Origin: Pedobacter sp. Leaf194
GTDB lineage: Bacteria; Bacteroidota; Bacteroidia; Sphingobacteriales; Sphingobacteriaceae
Direction of reading: 5' to 3'
Length of the DNA stretch: 64,000 bases
Assembly (NCBI RefSeq): GCF_001423945.1
Contig: NZ_LMPU01000012.1
Coordinates: forward strand, 151,575 to 215,574
Each line of letters starts with the position of its first letter. Position 1 is the first letter of the stretch. Position numbers and translations under genes: made by a program. Under the pieces are notes generated by a model, which saw only the letters and a program-made list of their open reading frames with translations, did no database searches and was not told the DNA's origin. Below are positions 1 through 8,765 of this stretch, piece by piece.

Positions 1-464
1 ACTTTATTTGCATCACCATAAAAAGCATTTGCATAAGGATCTTTTAAAACACACTTAGTTTGATGGATGATTACGCCGGCAATGAGCTTTTTTAAAGGTG
101 CGTCATCATTTACAAACTGTAGATATGGCCAAACCTGTGCAGAGCTGTCTCTCAGCCACATTGCATCAATGTCGCCGGTAATAACATAGGTATCCGGGCG
201 ACCGTTTTTTTCTGAATGATAAACAGTTGTGTCCAGCGTATTTGGGAAACAATTTTCAAACAGCCAGCTCAATTCAGGGTTTTTAACATTCGCCTGGAAA
301 GTCTTAATCGCATCATCAACAGCTTTGCTTTTGAAGTGCCTTTTTCCTTCTGCCACTCTTACTACAGGAAATTCTGCAATTAAATCTGCTGCAAAAGAAA
401 ATTTCGATGCTAGCACACCGGCTCCTAAAAGGCTTGTGTTCTGTATAAAAGTTCTCCTTTTCAT
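1..464 (-). CDS. GH125 exo-alpha-1,6-mannosidase, N-terminal part (runs off left edge)
   Basis: The reverse strand is open from the ATG at 464 to the window edge, about 154 codons. The first ~25 residues (MKRRTFIQNTSLLGAGVLAS...) form a twin-Arg-like or Sec signal with a hydrophobic core ending in FAA, so the enzyme is exported. Residues around 91-118 contain DTYVITGDIDAMWLRDSSAQ followed by VWPYLQF, which is the hallmark N-terminal block of family GH125 (formerly DUF1237), exo-acting alpha-1,6-mannosidases that trim alpha-mannans or N-glycans. The catalytic acid and base lie beyond the edge and cannot be checked. A good Bacteroidota promoter lies about 100 bases upstream. The GH92 enzyme at 10.9-13.1 kb could act on related mannosides, but no SusC/SusD pair is visible between them. 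Family assignment is confident; exact substrate is inferred. Confidence 0.85.
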   Translation of the reverse strand, partial: MKRRTFIQNTSLLGAGVLASKFSFAADLIAEFPVVRVAEGKRHFKSKAVDDAIKTFQANVKNPELSWLFENCFPNTLDTTVYHSEKNGRPDTYVITGDIDAMWLRDSSAQVWPYLQFVNDDAPLKKLIAGVIIHQTKCVLKDPYANAFYGDANK

Positions 465-922
465 AATTAATTTGTGTGTTATCTTAGTTTAGGTTATTGG
501 GCTTAGCAAACAATACTAATCTCAACTTAAGTTACAGTCGATTCCAGAATTATTCGGTTAGAACAAAACAAATATATATTAAAAATTAATTAAGTTCAAA
601 ATACAAAACATCAATTTAACTACTGCTAAATCGTTTTTCCTAAACCGTAGTTATTTCACAGAGTTATCAAAAGATACCATCCGGTTGAAAAATAAATGTT
701 TTATGGCCGGGCAAGTTTGAATGGCTGTGCAATTGCAGTTTGAAGGCCAAAAGTTAATGGCAGAGACTGTACACCCGACACTTTTACGAAAAGTAAACAA
801 CTGATTTTAAAAATGTTATGTCAAGCTGTTGCTTTTTTATATATTTAATTAATAATAAAGTTCGCCCGTTTTTTATTATCAATTTTCTAACGTCTAATGT
901 TTTTTTAACTAAATAACCTCTT
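465..922. other. Intergenic region between divergent GH125 and amidase genes
   Basis: This 458-base AT-rich gap carries the GH125 promoter at 569-600. The right half (about 780-920) is very rich in T and A and should hold the amidase promoter, but I see no exact TAnnTTTG box there. A 73-codon reverse reading frame at 784-1005 runs into the amidase gene and has no recognisable protein character, so I do not call it. No RNA gene or repeat is apparent. Confidence 0.4.
569..600 (-). promoter_or_regulatory. Bacteroidota-type promoter for the GH125 gene
   Basis: On the minus strand TTTG at 600-597 is followed after 20 bases by TATATTTG at 576-569. This is an exact match to the -33 TTTG and -7 TAnnTTTG consensus used by the Bacteroidota housekeeping sigma factor. 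It predicts a transcript start near 563 and a leader of about 100 bases before the ATG at 464. Confidence 0.5.
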
Positions 923-1912
923 ATGACAACCAAATTCGGTTTTACCAAAATGGACATCGATGAATTTGAAACATGGATTTCAAATTTGAGGGTGGCCCGT
1001 ACCATTCTTTACATTCAGGAACACCATACCTGGAGCCCAAGTTATGTTCAGTGCAAGGCGAACAATCAATTTGAGATACAACAGGGCATGAAAACTTATC
1101 ATGTAAGCACACATGGCTGGATGGATATTGGTCAGCATTTCAGCACGTTCCCCGACGGGAGTATTTTGACCGGCAGGAGCCTTGAAAGTACACCCGCCTG
1201 TATTGTGGGTTTTAACTCGAATGCGATTTGTATAGAAAATGTGGGTAATTTTGATAAGGGTAAGGACGTAATGACACCGGCCCATCGCGACACAATTATT
1301 AGAATGGCAGCTGCCCTTTGCAAAAAATTCAGCATCAATGTAAGTAGCGATAAAATTATCTACCACCATTGGTTTAATTTGAGCACCGGCGCCCGGAACA
1401 ACGGCTCGGGGAATAACAAAACATGCCCGGGAACGGATTTTTTTGGTGGTAATAAAGTTGCAGATTGCGAAAGTAATTTTTTGCCCCTTGTTAAAGCTAA
1501 AGTTGTTGGCAAAATAAATCCTGCCGCACAAAACACTGTTATTAAGTATGTTACTGTTATCAGTGATACGCTAAATATCCGTGAAGATGCAAATGCGCAA
1601 AGCAAAAAAGTAAGCGGCAGAGCGCCGGTTATTTTAGGCTCGGTGCTACGGGTGTTTCAGGAAAAAAATGGCTGGTATAAAATATCAGGCTCTCAGCAGC
1701 AATGGATAAACGCTGCCTATACAAAAGAGGTGAAACGGGCAACCGTAAATGCAGATACTTTGAATGTTCGCAGCGGACCTGCAAATATTTTCCCAAAGGT
1801 AGCTGCGTTCGCAAACGGGCAGGAAGTTTTCGTAATTGACGAGGAAAATGGCTGGTGCAAAATCAGCGCAGAAAATAAATGGGTCAAAAAAGAGTTCCTC
1901 GATATGGCATAG
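923..1912 (+). CDS. N-acetylmuramoyl-L-alanine amidase (type 2) with two SH3 domains
   Basis: The N-terminal half (about residues 25-195) is an Amidase_2 / T7-lysozyme-type zinc amidase that cleaves the bond between MurNAc and the stem peptide. The expected ligands are visible in order: HH at 34-35 (EHHTWSP), HH at 148-149 (YHHWF) and Cys168 in CPGTDFFGG; E105 lies in the ICIENVG strand. Two bacterial SH3 repeats follow, about 209-268 and 272-328, each with the DTLN(I/V)R...NGW(Y/C)KIS pattern, probably binding the wall. There is no signal peptide, so it needs a holin, a lysis event or packaging in a particle to reach peptidoglycan. It converges on the AAA+ ATPase and tail sheath genes (13 bases between stop codons), which suggests a phage-tail-like origin. 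A host amidase is possible but would normally have a signal sequence. Confidence 0.85.
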   Translation: MTTKFGFTKMDIDEFETWISNLRVARTILYIQEHHTWSPSYVQCKANNQFEIQQGMKTYHVSTHGWMDIGQHFSTFPDGSILTGRSLESTPACIVGFNSNAICIENVGNFDKGKDVMTPAHRDTIIRMAAALCKKFSINVSSDKIIYHHWFNLSTGARNNGSGNNKTCPGTDFFGGNKVADCESNFLPLVKAKVVGKINPAAQNTVIKYVTVISDTLNIREDANAQSKKVSGRAPVILGSVLRVFQEKNGWYKISGSQQQWINAAYTKEVKRATVNADTLNVRSGPANIFPKVAAFANGQEVFVIDEENGWCKISAENKWVKKEFLDMA

Positions 1913-1925
1913 CTCCTAAACAAAA

Positions 1926-2663
1926 TTATTTCCGTTTTTGTATTTCTGTTTTAGTCAGGTTTGATAATCTTGAATTTGTAACCGACTTTGGTGCTTCCAG
2001 GATGATTTTCCTTGCAATATTATGTATTTCTCCGCCCGTTATTTCATAATCGTTTGCAATTTCTTCAAGATTTATCTGCACATGAGCGTTAACCATGGTG
2101 CTTAAGTTTTTTCGCCATAATTGAAAGCGTTGTTGCTTGTCTGGCATAGGAAACTCTATTTTAAACCTTAAACGGCGCAGGAAAGAGTCGTCGAGTGTTG
2201 ATTTTGAATTGGTTGAAAAGATAGCAAAGCAATTGCATGCTTCTAGCTCGTTAAGAAATTTGGCCGTTTCTATATTTGCGTATTTGTCATGACTATCTTT
2301 AACACTGGTTCTCTTACTAAAAAGCGCTTCCGCCTCATCAAACAATAAAATTACGTTTGCCTCCCTCCCTTTACTTAGAATTTTGGACAAGTTTGCTTCC
2401 ACTTCATTTTTATGTGCTGATAAAACAGATGCCAAATCTACACGCCAAAGATTTTTGTTGTTACGCTTTGCTAGAAGCGATGCCGTTAAAGTTTTTCCCG
2501 TACCGGAAGGTCCGTAAAAAAGCAAGAGCGAAGGCTGAGATTTTTGCTTCAAGGCTGAATTTACCGTCTCAATTTCTGATAATGTGCGTTCTGGTAAAAC
2601 CAAATCCGAAAAATTTAATTCAGTTTCGGTTTTTTTTAAGATGAAGTTTTTTTTGTTTTCCAT
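1926..2663 (-). CDS. AAA+ ATPase of the contractile-injection-system (Afp15-like) type
   Basis: A single AAA+ module of 245 residues with all key elements: Walker A GPSGTGKT at 51-58, Walker B LLFDEAEA with D109/E110, sensor 1 FSTN with N152, and arginine-finger RRLRF at 163-167, then a helical lid. Sequence style matches the cytoplasmic AAA+ ATPase found beside sheath and tube genes of extracellular contractile injection systems (Afp15, PVC15), thought to assist sheath assembly or disassembly. It starts 11 bases after the end of the sheath gene on the same strand, so the two are co-transcribed with the sheath first. No tube, baseplate, spike or LysM gene is nearby, so the usual locus is missing. 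The general AAA+ call is certain; the CIS role is inferred from the neighbour. Confidence 0.8.
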   Translation of the reverse strand: MENKKNFILKKTETELNFSDLVLPERTLSEIETVNSALKQKSQPSLLLFYGPSGTGKTLTASLLAKRNNKNLWRVDLASVLSAHKNEVEANLSKILSKGREANVILLFDEAEALFSKRTSVKDSHDKYANIETAKFLNELEACNCFAIFSTNSKSTLDDSFLRRLRFKIEFPMPDKQQRFQLWRKNLSTMVNAHVQINLEEIANDYEITGGEIHNIARKIILEAPKSVTNSRLSNLTKTEIQKRK

Positions 2664-2674
2664 GTAGCACTTAA

Positions 2675-3670
2675 TTAAGACGAAGCCATTTTAATTTGAA
2701 GCCGGGAAATTATAAATTCGGCCGGCCGAACGGCCGCAATCCCTATTTCTAAAATAAGTCTGCCTTCCAAAACATCCAAGGAAGTCATTGTAGAATTTAA
2801 GCCCACACCAACGTAAAAAGCCTGTTCGGGTTTGGCGCCCTGCATTGCCCCTTGGCGCCACAACTCAGTGAGAAAATGTTCACACATCGCTTTTATCTTT
2901 ATCCAGGTACCAGCATCGTTAGGTTCAAAAACAAACTGTTGAGCAGCTTTCAGGATACTTTCTTCAACAAAAATGAAAAATCGTCTTATTTGCAGATAAC
3001 GCGATTCATTATCGTTTCCTGCCAAAGTTCTGGAGCCCCAAACGAGAGTTCCTTTTCCGGTAAATTCCCGTATTGGGTTAATGGATTTTCCTTCAGCCGA
3101 ATCAACGTTTAAGTAAGCGGCTTCAGCTGATAATAAGGCAACTGTAGGCTTTATGACACACCAAAATTTATTGCCTGCAAGCGTTTTCCAAACACCACTA
3201 TTTTTATCAGTACTCGCAATAACTCCCGCAACGGCCGCTGATGGCGGAACATCAATGGTTATTTTTGTTAGTTCAGTTTTTATGCGATTGTAAAGCTCCA
3301 TATTTAGCGCCTTAACCTCGAGCAGAGTTTTGCCGTTCGGCACCCCCGAACGCTGCTTTCCCACATCCGATATAATTACTTTAGCTTCATCGACAAAGTA
3401 GTTTAGCGTTGTACTAAGCCATGGGTAATAAACAGCACCATATTTTAAGTTTACATTTTCAAATTCTTTTCTAATGGCTGAAGCATCTTGCTGCAGATTG
3501 CCAGTGAAAACCCAGGGGTCAAAAATAGCAATCCTGTCTTTCAATGCCGCACATAAAGCCAATGTTGCATTGTAAAGGTTCGAATAGCCCGATGTAAATT
3601 CGGTACTTGCCGCATGCCTGTCGGTAAAAATGATCATGGTTGGCTCATCGATTTTTGAAAGTGCTTCCAA
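2675..3670 (-). pseudogene. Contractile tail sheath protein, C-terminal fragment (out of frame with N-terminal piece)
   Basis: This frame (TTG at 3670 is only the first usable initiator, not a convincing start) carries the middle and C-terminal sheath domains. EALSKIDEPTMIIFTDRHA is the canonical strand after the sheath insertion domain. The last ~110 residues show the conserved C-terminal block: FVFEPNDAGTWIKIK, LWRQGAMQGAKPEQAFYVG, GLNSTMTSLDVLEGRLILE and AAVRPAEFIISRLQIK. Joined to the fragment at 3634-4104 the product would be about 477 residues, a usual sheath length. The fragments overlap 37 bases in different frames, and a single missing base near 3672-3678 would restore continuity (D-G-A then A-R-L-E-A-L). 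The rest is undamaged, which argues for a recent mutation or a sequencing error rather than old decay. I see no classical slippery heptamer. Confidence 0.75.
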
Positions 3671-4104
3671 GCGAGCGCACCATCTGCATCATCAAAAGTT
3701 TTGGAAAAATCTCCTGTCGATAAAATATAACATGGCCCACCGCTATTGGCATAAAACATCTGTATTGAATAAAACATGTAAAAACCACTAAATTTTTTTG
3801 GATTAGCAGCAACGGTTACCTGTTGCATAAGGTTATGAGGTGTAATTTGATTAACCTTAATGTCGAATACTTTGTCTTCAGAATAGGCGCCACCGAAATG
3901 TTGCTGAAAACCCGCAAAAGAGTCAACTCTTAGGGCTTTCAACGCATTGACAGGCGAAGGCGTTATTGAAGTTTTCAAATCATCTTTAACAAATTCTGTG
4001 TGACCAATAAATATAGGAACTGCAGTTTCTACCCGAGCAACTGATGGTGGAAATTTATGTAATTCCTCTATGTAAACGCCTGGCGTTTTGTATATTTTAG
4101 ACAT
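3634..4104 (-). pseudogene. Contractile tail sheath protein, N-terminal fragment
   Basis: The 156-residue frame starts with the strongly conserved sheath N-terminus KTPGVYIEELHKFPPSVARV followed by ETAVPIFIGHTEF, typical of sheaths in extracellular contractile injection systems and phage-tail-like particles. It includes the segment SIQMFYANSGGPCYILSTG, which normally leads into the D-G-(loop)-LEAL-DEPT strand; here it runs instead into a short out-of-frame tail (WKHFQKSMSQP) and stops at 3634. The correct continuation lies in another frame at 3670-2675. If translated alone, the fragment would have the first sheath domain and no C-terminal interlocking arm, so it should not polymerise. It is the first gene of the sheath-AAA+ unit. 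Confidence 0.75.
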
Positions 4105-4393
4105 ATTTTAAGGGACAACTAACTGAAATTCAAAACAATAATTAAATATAATAATAATTTACAGTTATCAGTATTCTAACCCGTTGATGATGTGTGCTTT
4201 AAAAGAAAGGCCGTTTTAAAATATAAACTTTGCAATAATCTTAATTTTTGTATCTTTAAAAATACGTTTAAGAATTGCTGATCCGAAGTGCAAAAGATGG
4301 ATAACTTAACCAATCCTGCGCCCCTTGCTGCAGCCTAACAAAATCATTTCTTTACCCCAAAACTGCGGTTCGAAAACAATCATCCAAATAAAA

Positions 4394-5581
4394 ATGAATG
4401 CCGAGCAAAAACTTTTAAACAGGCGAATTGCGTCTATCGATATCCTGCGTGGTTTAGTAATGGTGGTTATGGCCTTAGATCATACCCGCGACTTTTTTCA
4501 CATCGGCGCTATGACGGGAGACCCACTTAATCCTGACACCACTACAGGCATTTTATTTTTTACCCGCTGGATTACCCATTTTTGTGCGCCAACATTCGTT
4601 TTTTTATCAGGGTTGTCTGCCTATCTTTCCGCACAACGCAAAACGCCTGCCGCGGCTAGTATTTTCTTATTGAAAAGAGGATTATGGTTAGTTTTTGTTG
4701 AAGTTGTGCTTATAACCTTTGGCTTAACATTTAATCCGTTTTATAATTTTATTATCTTACAGGTTATCTGGGGAATTGGTTTCAGCATGATTTTACTGGC
4801 GCTGTTTAGCAGAATATCGTACAAATTAGTCTTGATAACCGGCATACTGCTTGTAGTCGGGCACGATGCTTTCAGCTTCTTGCCAGCACCAAAAGATGAG
4901 GTTTCTGGCACTTTATTGAAGATTTTTTTCACGGCTTCAGGAACTGTTCTCCCGTTAGGAAATAATCACTTTGTAGGTGTGTTTTATGCCATTCTACCTT
5001 GGACAGGTATTATGTTTCTGGGTTATGCTGCCGGAAAGTGGTTTTTAAAGGATTACAGTCCGCTGCAACGGCGAAGAAATCTTGTAAATTTTGGCGCACT
5101 CGCCCTAATTACATTTGTTGCGTTACGTTTACTAAGCCTTTATGGCGACCCGGCACCAAGAAAAGAGTATCATGATGCTTTTAAAAACCTGCTTTCTTTT
5201 TTCAATGTAAGTAAATATCCGCCGTCATTAGAGTACACCTGTATTACGCTGGGCGCCGCGATGCTTTTCTTGGCGATCACGGAAAGAGTGACCAATAAAT
5301 TAAGCAAGGTCTTATCCGTTTACGGAAATGTCCCATTTTTCTATTACGTACTACATTTCTATCTGCTGCACATCATTTTGATTTTGCTGTTCTTTCTCGA
5401 AGGAAATACGAAAAAACAGATTCCACAACTTCCCTTTTATTTTAGACCAGTAAACTTTGGATATGAACTCTGGATGGTTTATTGCATCTGGCTTTTGGTG
5501 GTCGCTTCTCTTTATTATCCCTGTAAATGGTTTAAAAATTATAAATCGAATCACAAAAAATGGTGGCTTAGTTATGTTTAA
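4394..5581 (+). CDS. HGSNAT-like (DUF1624) integral membrane acyltransferase
   Basis: A polytopic inner-membrane protein of 395 residues. The N-terminus IASIDILRGLVMVVMALDHT is the signature of the heparan-alpha-glucosaminide N-acetyltransferase/DUF1624 family, and the conserved DHTRDFF histidine is the proposed acyl-transfer residue. About ten hydrophobic segments follow, with the ITHFCAPTFVFLSG segment typical of the family. These proteins transfer acetyl groups across the membrane to extracytoplasmic sugars; the acceptor here is unknown. I chose the ATG at 4394 rather than a TTG at 4325 because the family begins just before the RxxSIDxxRG motif and the upstream 23 codons have no conserved character. 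It stands alone between the sheath gene (divergent) and the TonB receptor. Confidence 0.8.
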   Translation: MNAEQKLLNRRIASIDILRGLVMVVMALDHTRDFFHIGAMTGDPLNPDTTTGILFFTRWITHFCAPTFVFLSGLSAYLSAQRKTPAAASIFLLKRGLWLVFVEVVLITFGLTFNPFYNFIILQVIWGIGFSMILLALFSRISYKLVLITGILLVVGHDAFSFLPAPKDEVSGTLLKIFFTASGTVLPLGNNHFVGVFYAILPWTGIMFLGYAAGKWFLKDYSPLQRRRNLVNFGALALITFVALRLLSLYGDPAPRKEYHDAFKNLLSFFNVSKYPPSLEYTCITLGAAMLFLAITERVTNKLSKVLSVYGNVPFFYYVLHFYLLHIILILLFFLEGNTKKQIPQLPFYFRPVNFGYELWMVYCIWLLVVASLYYPCKWFKNYKSNHKKWWLSYV

Positions 5582-5748
5582 AAAAGCCACTCAATGCGGG
5601 GAGAAATAATAGCGGGCTGAGGTGTTTGTGCGAATAGGTAATAAATCTTTAACATTTGTGATTTGGCGTTCGGTGTTTATGGGGTTTGTCTGGATCTAAC
5701 TTCAGATTTTAAACAGATTTTCACATTTAATTTGTGAAAACCGCTTAA

Positions 5749-7926
5749 ATGAGATTCTGCCTGCCACTATTTGTTCTGCTTTTACTTTACCAAAATTCTT
5801 TTGCTCAAAACAACATTAAAGTTGTTGTGAAAGATGCTTTCCAAAAGACTGTTCCAAACGTTACCGTTCTGCGCAAATCAAATCCTTCCGAGCAACTCAA
5901 AACAGATAAAAACGGCTTTGCAGCATTTCGGGATTTGAAAACGGGATACGATACACTGCAATTTAAGCACATTGGATTTCAAACCCGGACGCTGGCGATT
6001 TCAATCCCGGATACAGTTGTTCATGAAATTATACTAGCCGTTCAGGAAGATTCTTTAAGCGAGGTTACCATTGTTGCCTCCACAAGAAATAACGAAAGGA
6101 TTGAACAAGCAACAACGAAGGTAGAAGTCCTCGGCCTTGAAGAAATGAATGAGGAAAGTATGGTAAAACCGGGTAACGTGGCGAGCATTTTAGGCGATAT
6201 CAGCGGTGTTCAGGTGCAGCAGTCTTCTGCGGTTTCAGGCAATTCAAATGTAAGAATTCAGGGGCTGGATGGCAAATACACTCAAATTCTTCGCGATGGA
6301 ATGCCACTTTTTGACGGGTTTTCCGGTGGCTTTGGCGTGTTGTCAATAGCGCCTCTCGATTTGAAACAGCTCGAACTGATTAAGGGCTCATCGTCGACCT
6401 TGTACGGAGGTGGCGCAATAGGCGGGATAATTAATTTCATTTCCAAAAAACCAGCCTTTGAACCTGATGCGTCAATTGTTGTGAATGCCTCTACATTACA
6501 GGAGAAAAATTTAAACCTTTATTTTGCAACGCGAGGCTTGTATACTGGTTTTACTTTTTTCGGAGGTGAAACCGTTCAGCATGAAGTTGATGTTGATCAC
6601 GATGGCTTGAGCGATGTGCCACGTCTGAGCAGTACAATACTGCATCCTGTATTGTTCTTTTATCCTTCAGAAAACAGTAGCATTTCATTGGGCTGGGCCG
6701 GCAGTTTCGAAAAGCGTACTGGCGGAGATATGCTTGCTATCGATGAAAAGGCAATAAGCCCTAATCAATACGTTGAGCGCAACAACCTTAGCCGAAATAC
6801 TTTTACGCTTTTAGCAGATTCAAAGCTCAACAGGCTTCTCAGCGCCTCTGTTAAAGCAACTTTCTCAAATTTCGACCGCAAGATTGAAACGAATTCTTAT
6901 CTATTTGACGGAACACAGCAAAACTACTATGCGGAAGCCTCTTTAATAACTGTATTGAGTAAGCACAGAATAATTGGCGGCTTAAATTTGGTTGGCGACA
7001 ACTTCAGGCCGTCATCGGCAACACCCGTTAAAGTTGGGCAGGTTAAAAATGATGTTCAGGGTTTATTTGTACAAGATAGCTGGGCAATTTTTTCAAACAC
7101 CAAAGTTGAAGCAGGTTTAAGGGTAGATCATAGCAATTACCATATTTTTGTACTACCAAGGCTTGCCATGTTTTACAACTTGAATGAGAAACTGGGAATT
7201 CGGGGAGGTTTTGGCTCCGGGTATAAGTCTCCAAATCCGTTAGCCCCACAAATTAAAGATTACGACATTAACAAAATTAGTCCACTTAACCAAGGTGCCC
7301 CTACCGAACGCTCTTTGGGTGGTAATTTAGAAGTGAATTATAAGTACGCATGGGATGAAAACAGCATTTTCATAAATCAGGCTTTTTTTCGCACAAGCGT
7401 TAAAAATCCATTTATTGGTTTTGAAGATACCAATGGTGATTTGAATTTCTTTTCTGCAACTAAGCCAATTGTTACCCAGGGTTTTGATAGTTATGTTCAA
7501 ATGAAGTTTCGCGATTGGGAAATTTATTTTGGTTATACCTTTACGGATGCCAGAAGAACTTATTTAAGCGATAACCGATTTGTAGCGCTAACACCAAAAA
7601 ACCGTGCCGCAAGCACGATAGTTTATGAAATTGAAGACGCCTGGCGCTTAGGTATTGAAGCATCTTACAATGGAAAACAATTCAGAGACGATGAAGCGCA
7701 AACACAGGATTATATTTTTATGGCCGCGATGCTTGAGCGTAAGTTTGGACCGAAGTTTAGCCTCGTTTTAAATGCTGAAAACATTTTTGATAAGCGCCAA
7801 AGCAGATACGAGAAAATATTTACAGGCACAATTCAAAACCCAGCTTACAAAGCCTTGTGGGCGCCCCTGGATGGCCGGGTAATTAACCTGGCGGTACGCT
7901 ATTCGCCTTTCGCGAAACCAAAATAA
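5749..7926 (+). CDS. TonB-dependent outer membrane receptor
   Basis: A Sec signal peptide (MRFCLPLFVLLLLYQNSFA, cut before QNN) precedes a CarboxypepD_reg-like beta-sandwich at about 23-95, a plug domain at about 110-225 (GDISGVQVQQSS, RIQGLDGKYTQILRDGMPL, LKQLELIKGSSSTLYGGGAI) and a C-terminal 22-stranded barrel ending in an aromatic-flanked strand. At 725 residues it is shorter than SusC-type sugar porins and has no SusD partner, so it is more likely a siderophore, metal or small-ligand receptor; the ligand cannot be told from sequence. It is transcribed alone and its stop is 5 bases from the stop of the convergent PAP2 gene. Upstream 5582-5748 holds a TTTAATTTGTGAAAAC stretch but no perfect promoter box. 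Confidence 0.9.
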   Translation: MRFCLPLFVLLLLYQNSFAQNNIKVVVKDAFQKTVPNVTVLRKSNPSEQLKTDKNGFAAFRDLKTGYDTLQFKHIGFQTRTLAISIPDTVVHEIILAVQEDSLSEVTIVASTRNNERIEQATTKVEVLGLEEMNEESMVKPGNVASILGDISGVQVQQSSAVSGNSNVRIQGLDGKYTQILRDGMPLFDGFSGGFGVLSIAPLDLKQLELIKGSSSTLYGGGAIGGIINFISKKPAFEPDASIVVNASTLQEKNLNLYFATRGLYTGFTFFGGETVQHEVDVDHDGLSDVPRLSSTILHPVLFFYPSENSSISLGWAGSFEKRTGGDMLAIDEKAISPNQYVERNNLSRNTFTLLADSKLNRLLSASVKATFSNFDRKIETNSYLFDGTQQNYYAEASLITVLSKHRIIGGLNLVGDNFRPSSATPVKVGQVKNDVQGLFVQDSWAIFSNTKVEAGLRVDHSNYHIFVLPRLAMFYNLNEKLGIRGGFGSGYKSPNPLAPQIKDYDINKISPLNQGAPTERSLGGNLEVNYKYAWDENSIFINQAFFRTSVKNPFIGFEDTNGDLNFFSATKPIVTQGFDSYVQMKFRDWEIYFGYTFTDARRTYLSDNRFVALTPKNRAASTIVYEIEDAWRLGIEASYNGKQFRDDEAQTQDYIFMAAMLERKFGPKFSLVLNAENIFDKRQSRYEKIFTGTIQNPAYKALWAPLDGRVINLAVRYSPFAKPK

Positions 7927-7931
7927 GGGAA

Positions 7932-8714
7932 TCAGAATTGACCATAAAGCAATAACCCATTGGCACCGTTTTGATGAAATGGCGCTAAAGTGAAGTTTCG
8001 GTTTTTCTTCTTTGAGATTAAGTTACGAACATATGGATAAAGGAAGTAAGAAATTTTGGTAGATGCGATGCCAAAGCCGGCGCCTGCAACAACATCACTA
8101 AACCAATGCTTATTGTTATACATTCTGAGCGTACCAGTAGCTGTTGCCACAAAGTAACCGGCATATCCATACCATGGCGAAACGTCTTTGTACTCCTGCT
8201 TTAAAAATTCAGCAGCAGCAAAAGCAGAAGCCGTATGGCCCGATGGAAAAGAATTATAAGCAGATCCATTTGGGCGTAGGCGATGTTCGGCCTGCTTTAC
8301 AAAGTGTGTTGATAAGCCCATAATGGCTGCCGAGGTCGCATACAAAAATGTTGCATCGGCTAGATTATGTTTGCCTTTAATGCCTGCTAAATTTAATCCA
8401 TAAACTGCCAGCGCCGGTGCAAACTGCACGTAATCATCTACATGGGCAGCAAATAACGGATGGTCTTCCTGCAATTCATCTTTTGTACTAACATCTAACT
8501 GCCTCAATGCGCCATTATTATGCACTGCAGCGAAACCATATCCGATTAGAACGGCCGGAATAATTATCGGCGCAATCTTAAAAACCGGCGCTTTTACAGA
8601 TTGATCTACCAATCGCTGTTGATTTAAAAATTCGGTAGAATCCTGTTTTTGTTGAGCAAACGAAGTTGTGGTAAACAGCGTTGAAAAGAAAAATATTATT
8701 GTGGTTTTGCGCAT
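7932..8714 (-). CDS. Exported PAP2-family phosphatase
   Basis: Signal peptide MRKTTIIFFFSTLFTTTSFA at the N-terminus, chosen by starting at the ATG at 8714; an upstream ATG at 8741 would add nine charged residues ahead of the signal. The three PAP2 (acid phosphatase/lipid phosphatase) motifs are present: KQAEHRLRP (K-x6-RP), SFPSGHTAS (PSGH) and GTLRMYNNKHWFSDVVAG (R-x5-H-x3-D). The family dephosphorylates lipid phosphates such as undecaprenyl pyrophosphate, phosphatidate or lipid A. It lies 51 bases downstream of the histidine kinase on the same strand and so is probably part of a response regulator-kinase-phosphatase operon, hinting at envelope or lipid A modification under two-component control. 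Confidence 0.85.
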   Translation of the reverse strand: MRKTTIIFFFSTLFTTTSFAQQKQDSTEFLNQQRLVDQSVKAPVFKIAPIIIPAVLIGYGFAAVHNNGALRQLDVSTKDELQEDHPLFAAHVDDYVQFAPALAVYGLNLAGIKGKHNLADATFLYATSAAIMGLSTHFVKQAEHRLRPNGSAYNSFPSGHTASAFAAAEFLKQEYKDVSPWYGYAGYFVATATGTLRMYNNKHWFSDVVAGAGFGIASTKISYFLYPYVRNLISKKKNRNFTLAPFHQNGANGLLLYGQF

Positions 8715-8765
8715 TACTTTTTCTTCGAAGATAATGGCCAATTATGAAGCAAAACTGTAGATACT

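Noticed and set aside
980..1531. 183-codon reverse frame inside the amidase gene
   Set aside because: Fully antisense to the zinc amidase with intact ligands; no independent support.
3634..3690. Programmed ribosomal frameshift in the sheath gene
   Set aside because: No X-XXY-YYZ slippery heptamer or obvious downstream pseudoknot at the junction, and sheath genes are not known to need recoding. A mutation or sequencing error is simpler.
5582..5748. Perfect promoter for the TonB receptor
   Set aside because: The region has TTTAATTTGTG near the start but no exact TAnnTTTG with a matching -33 element.
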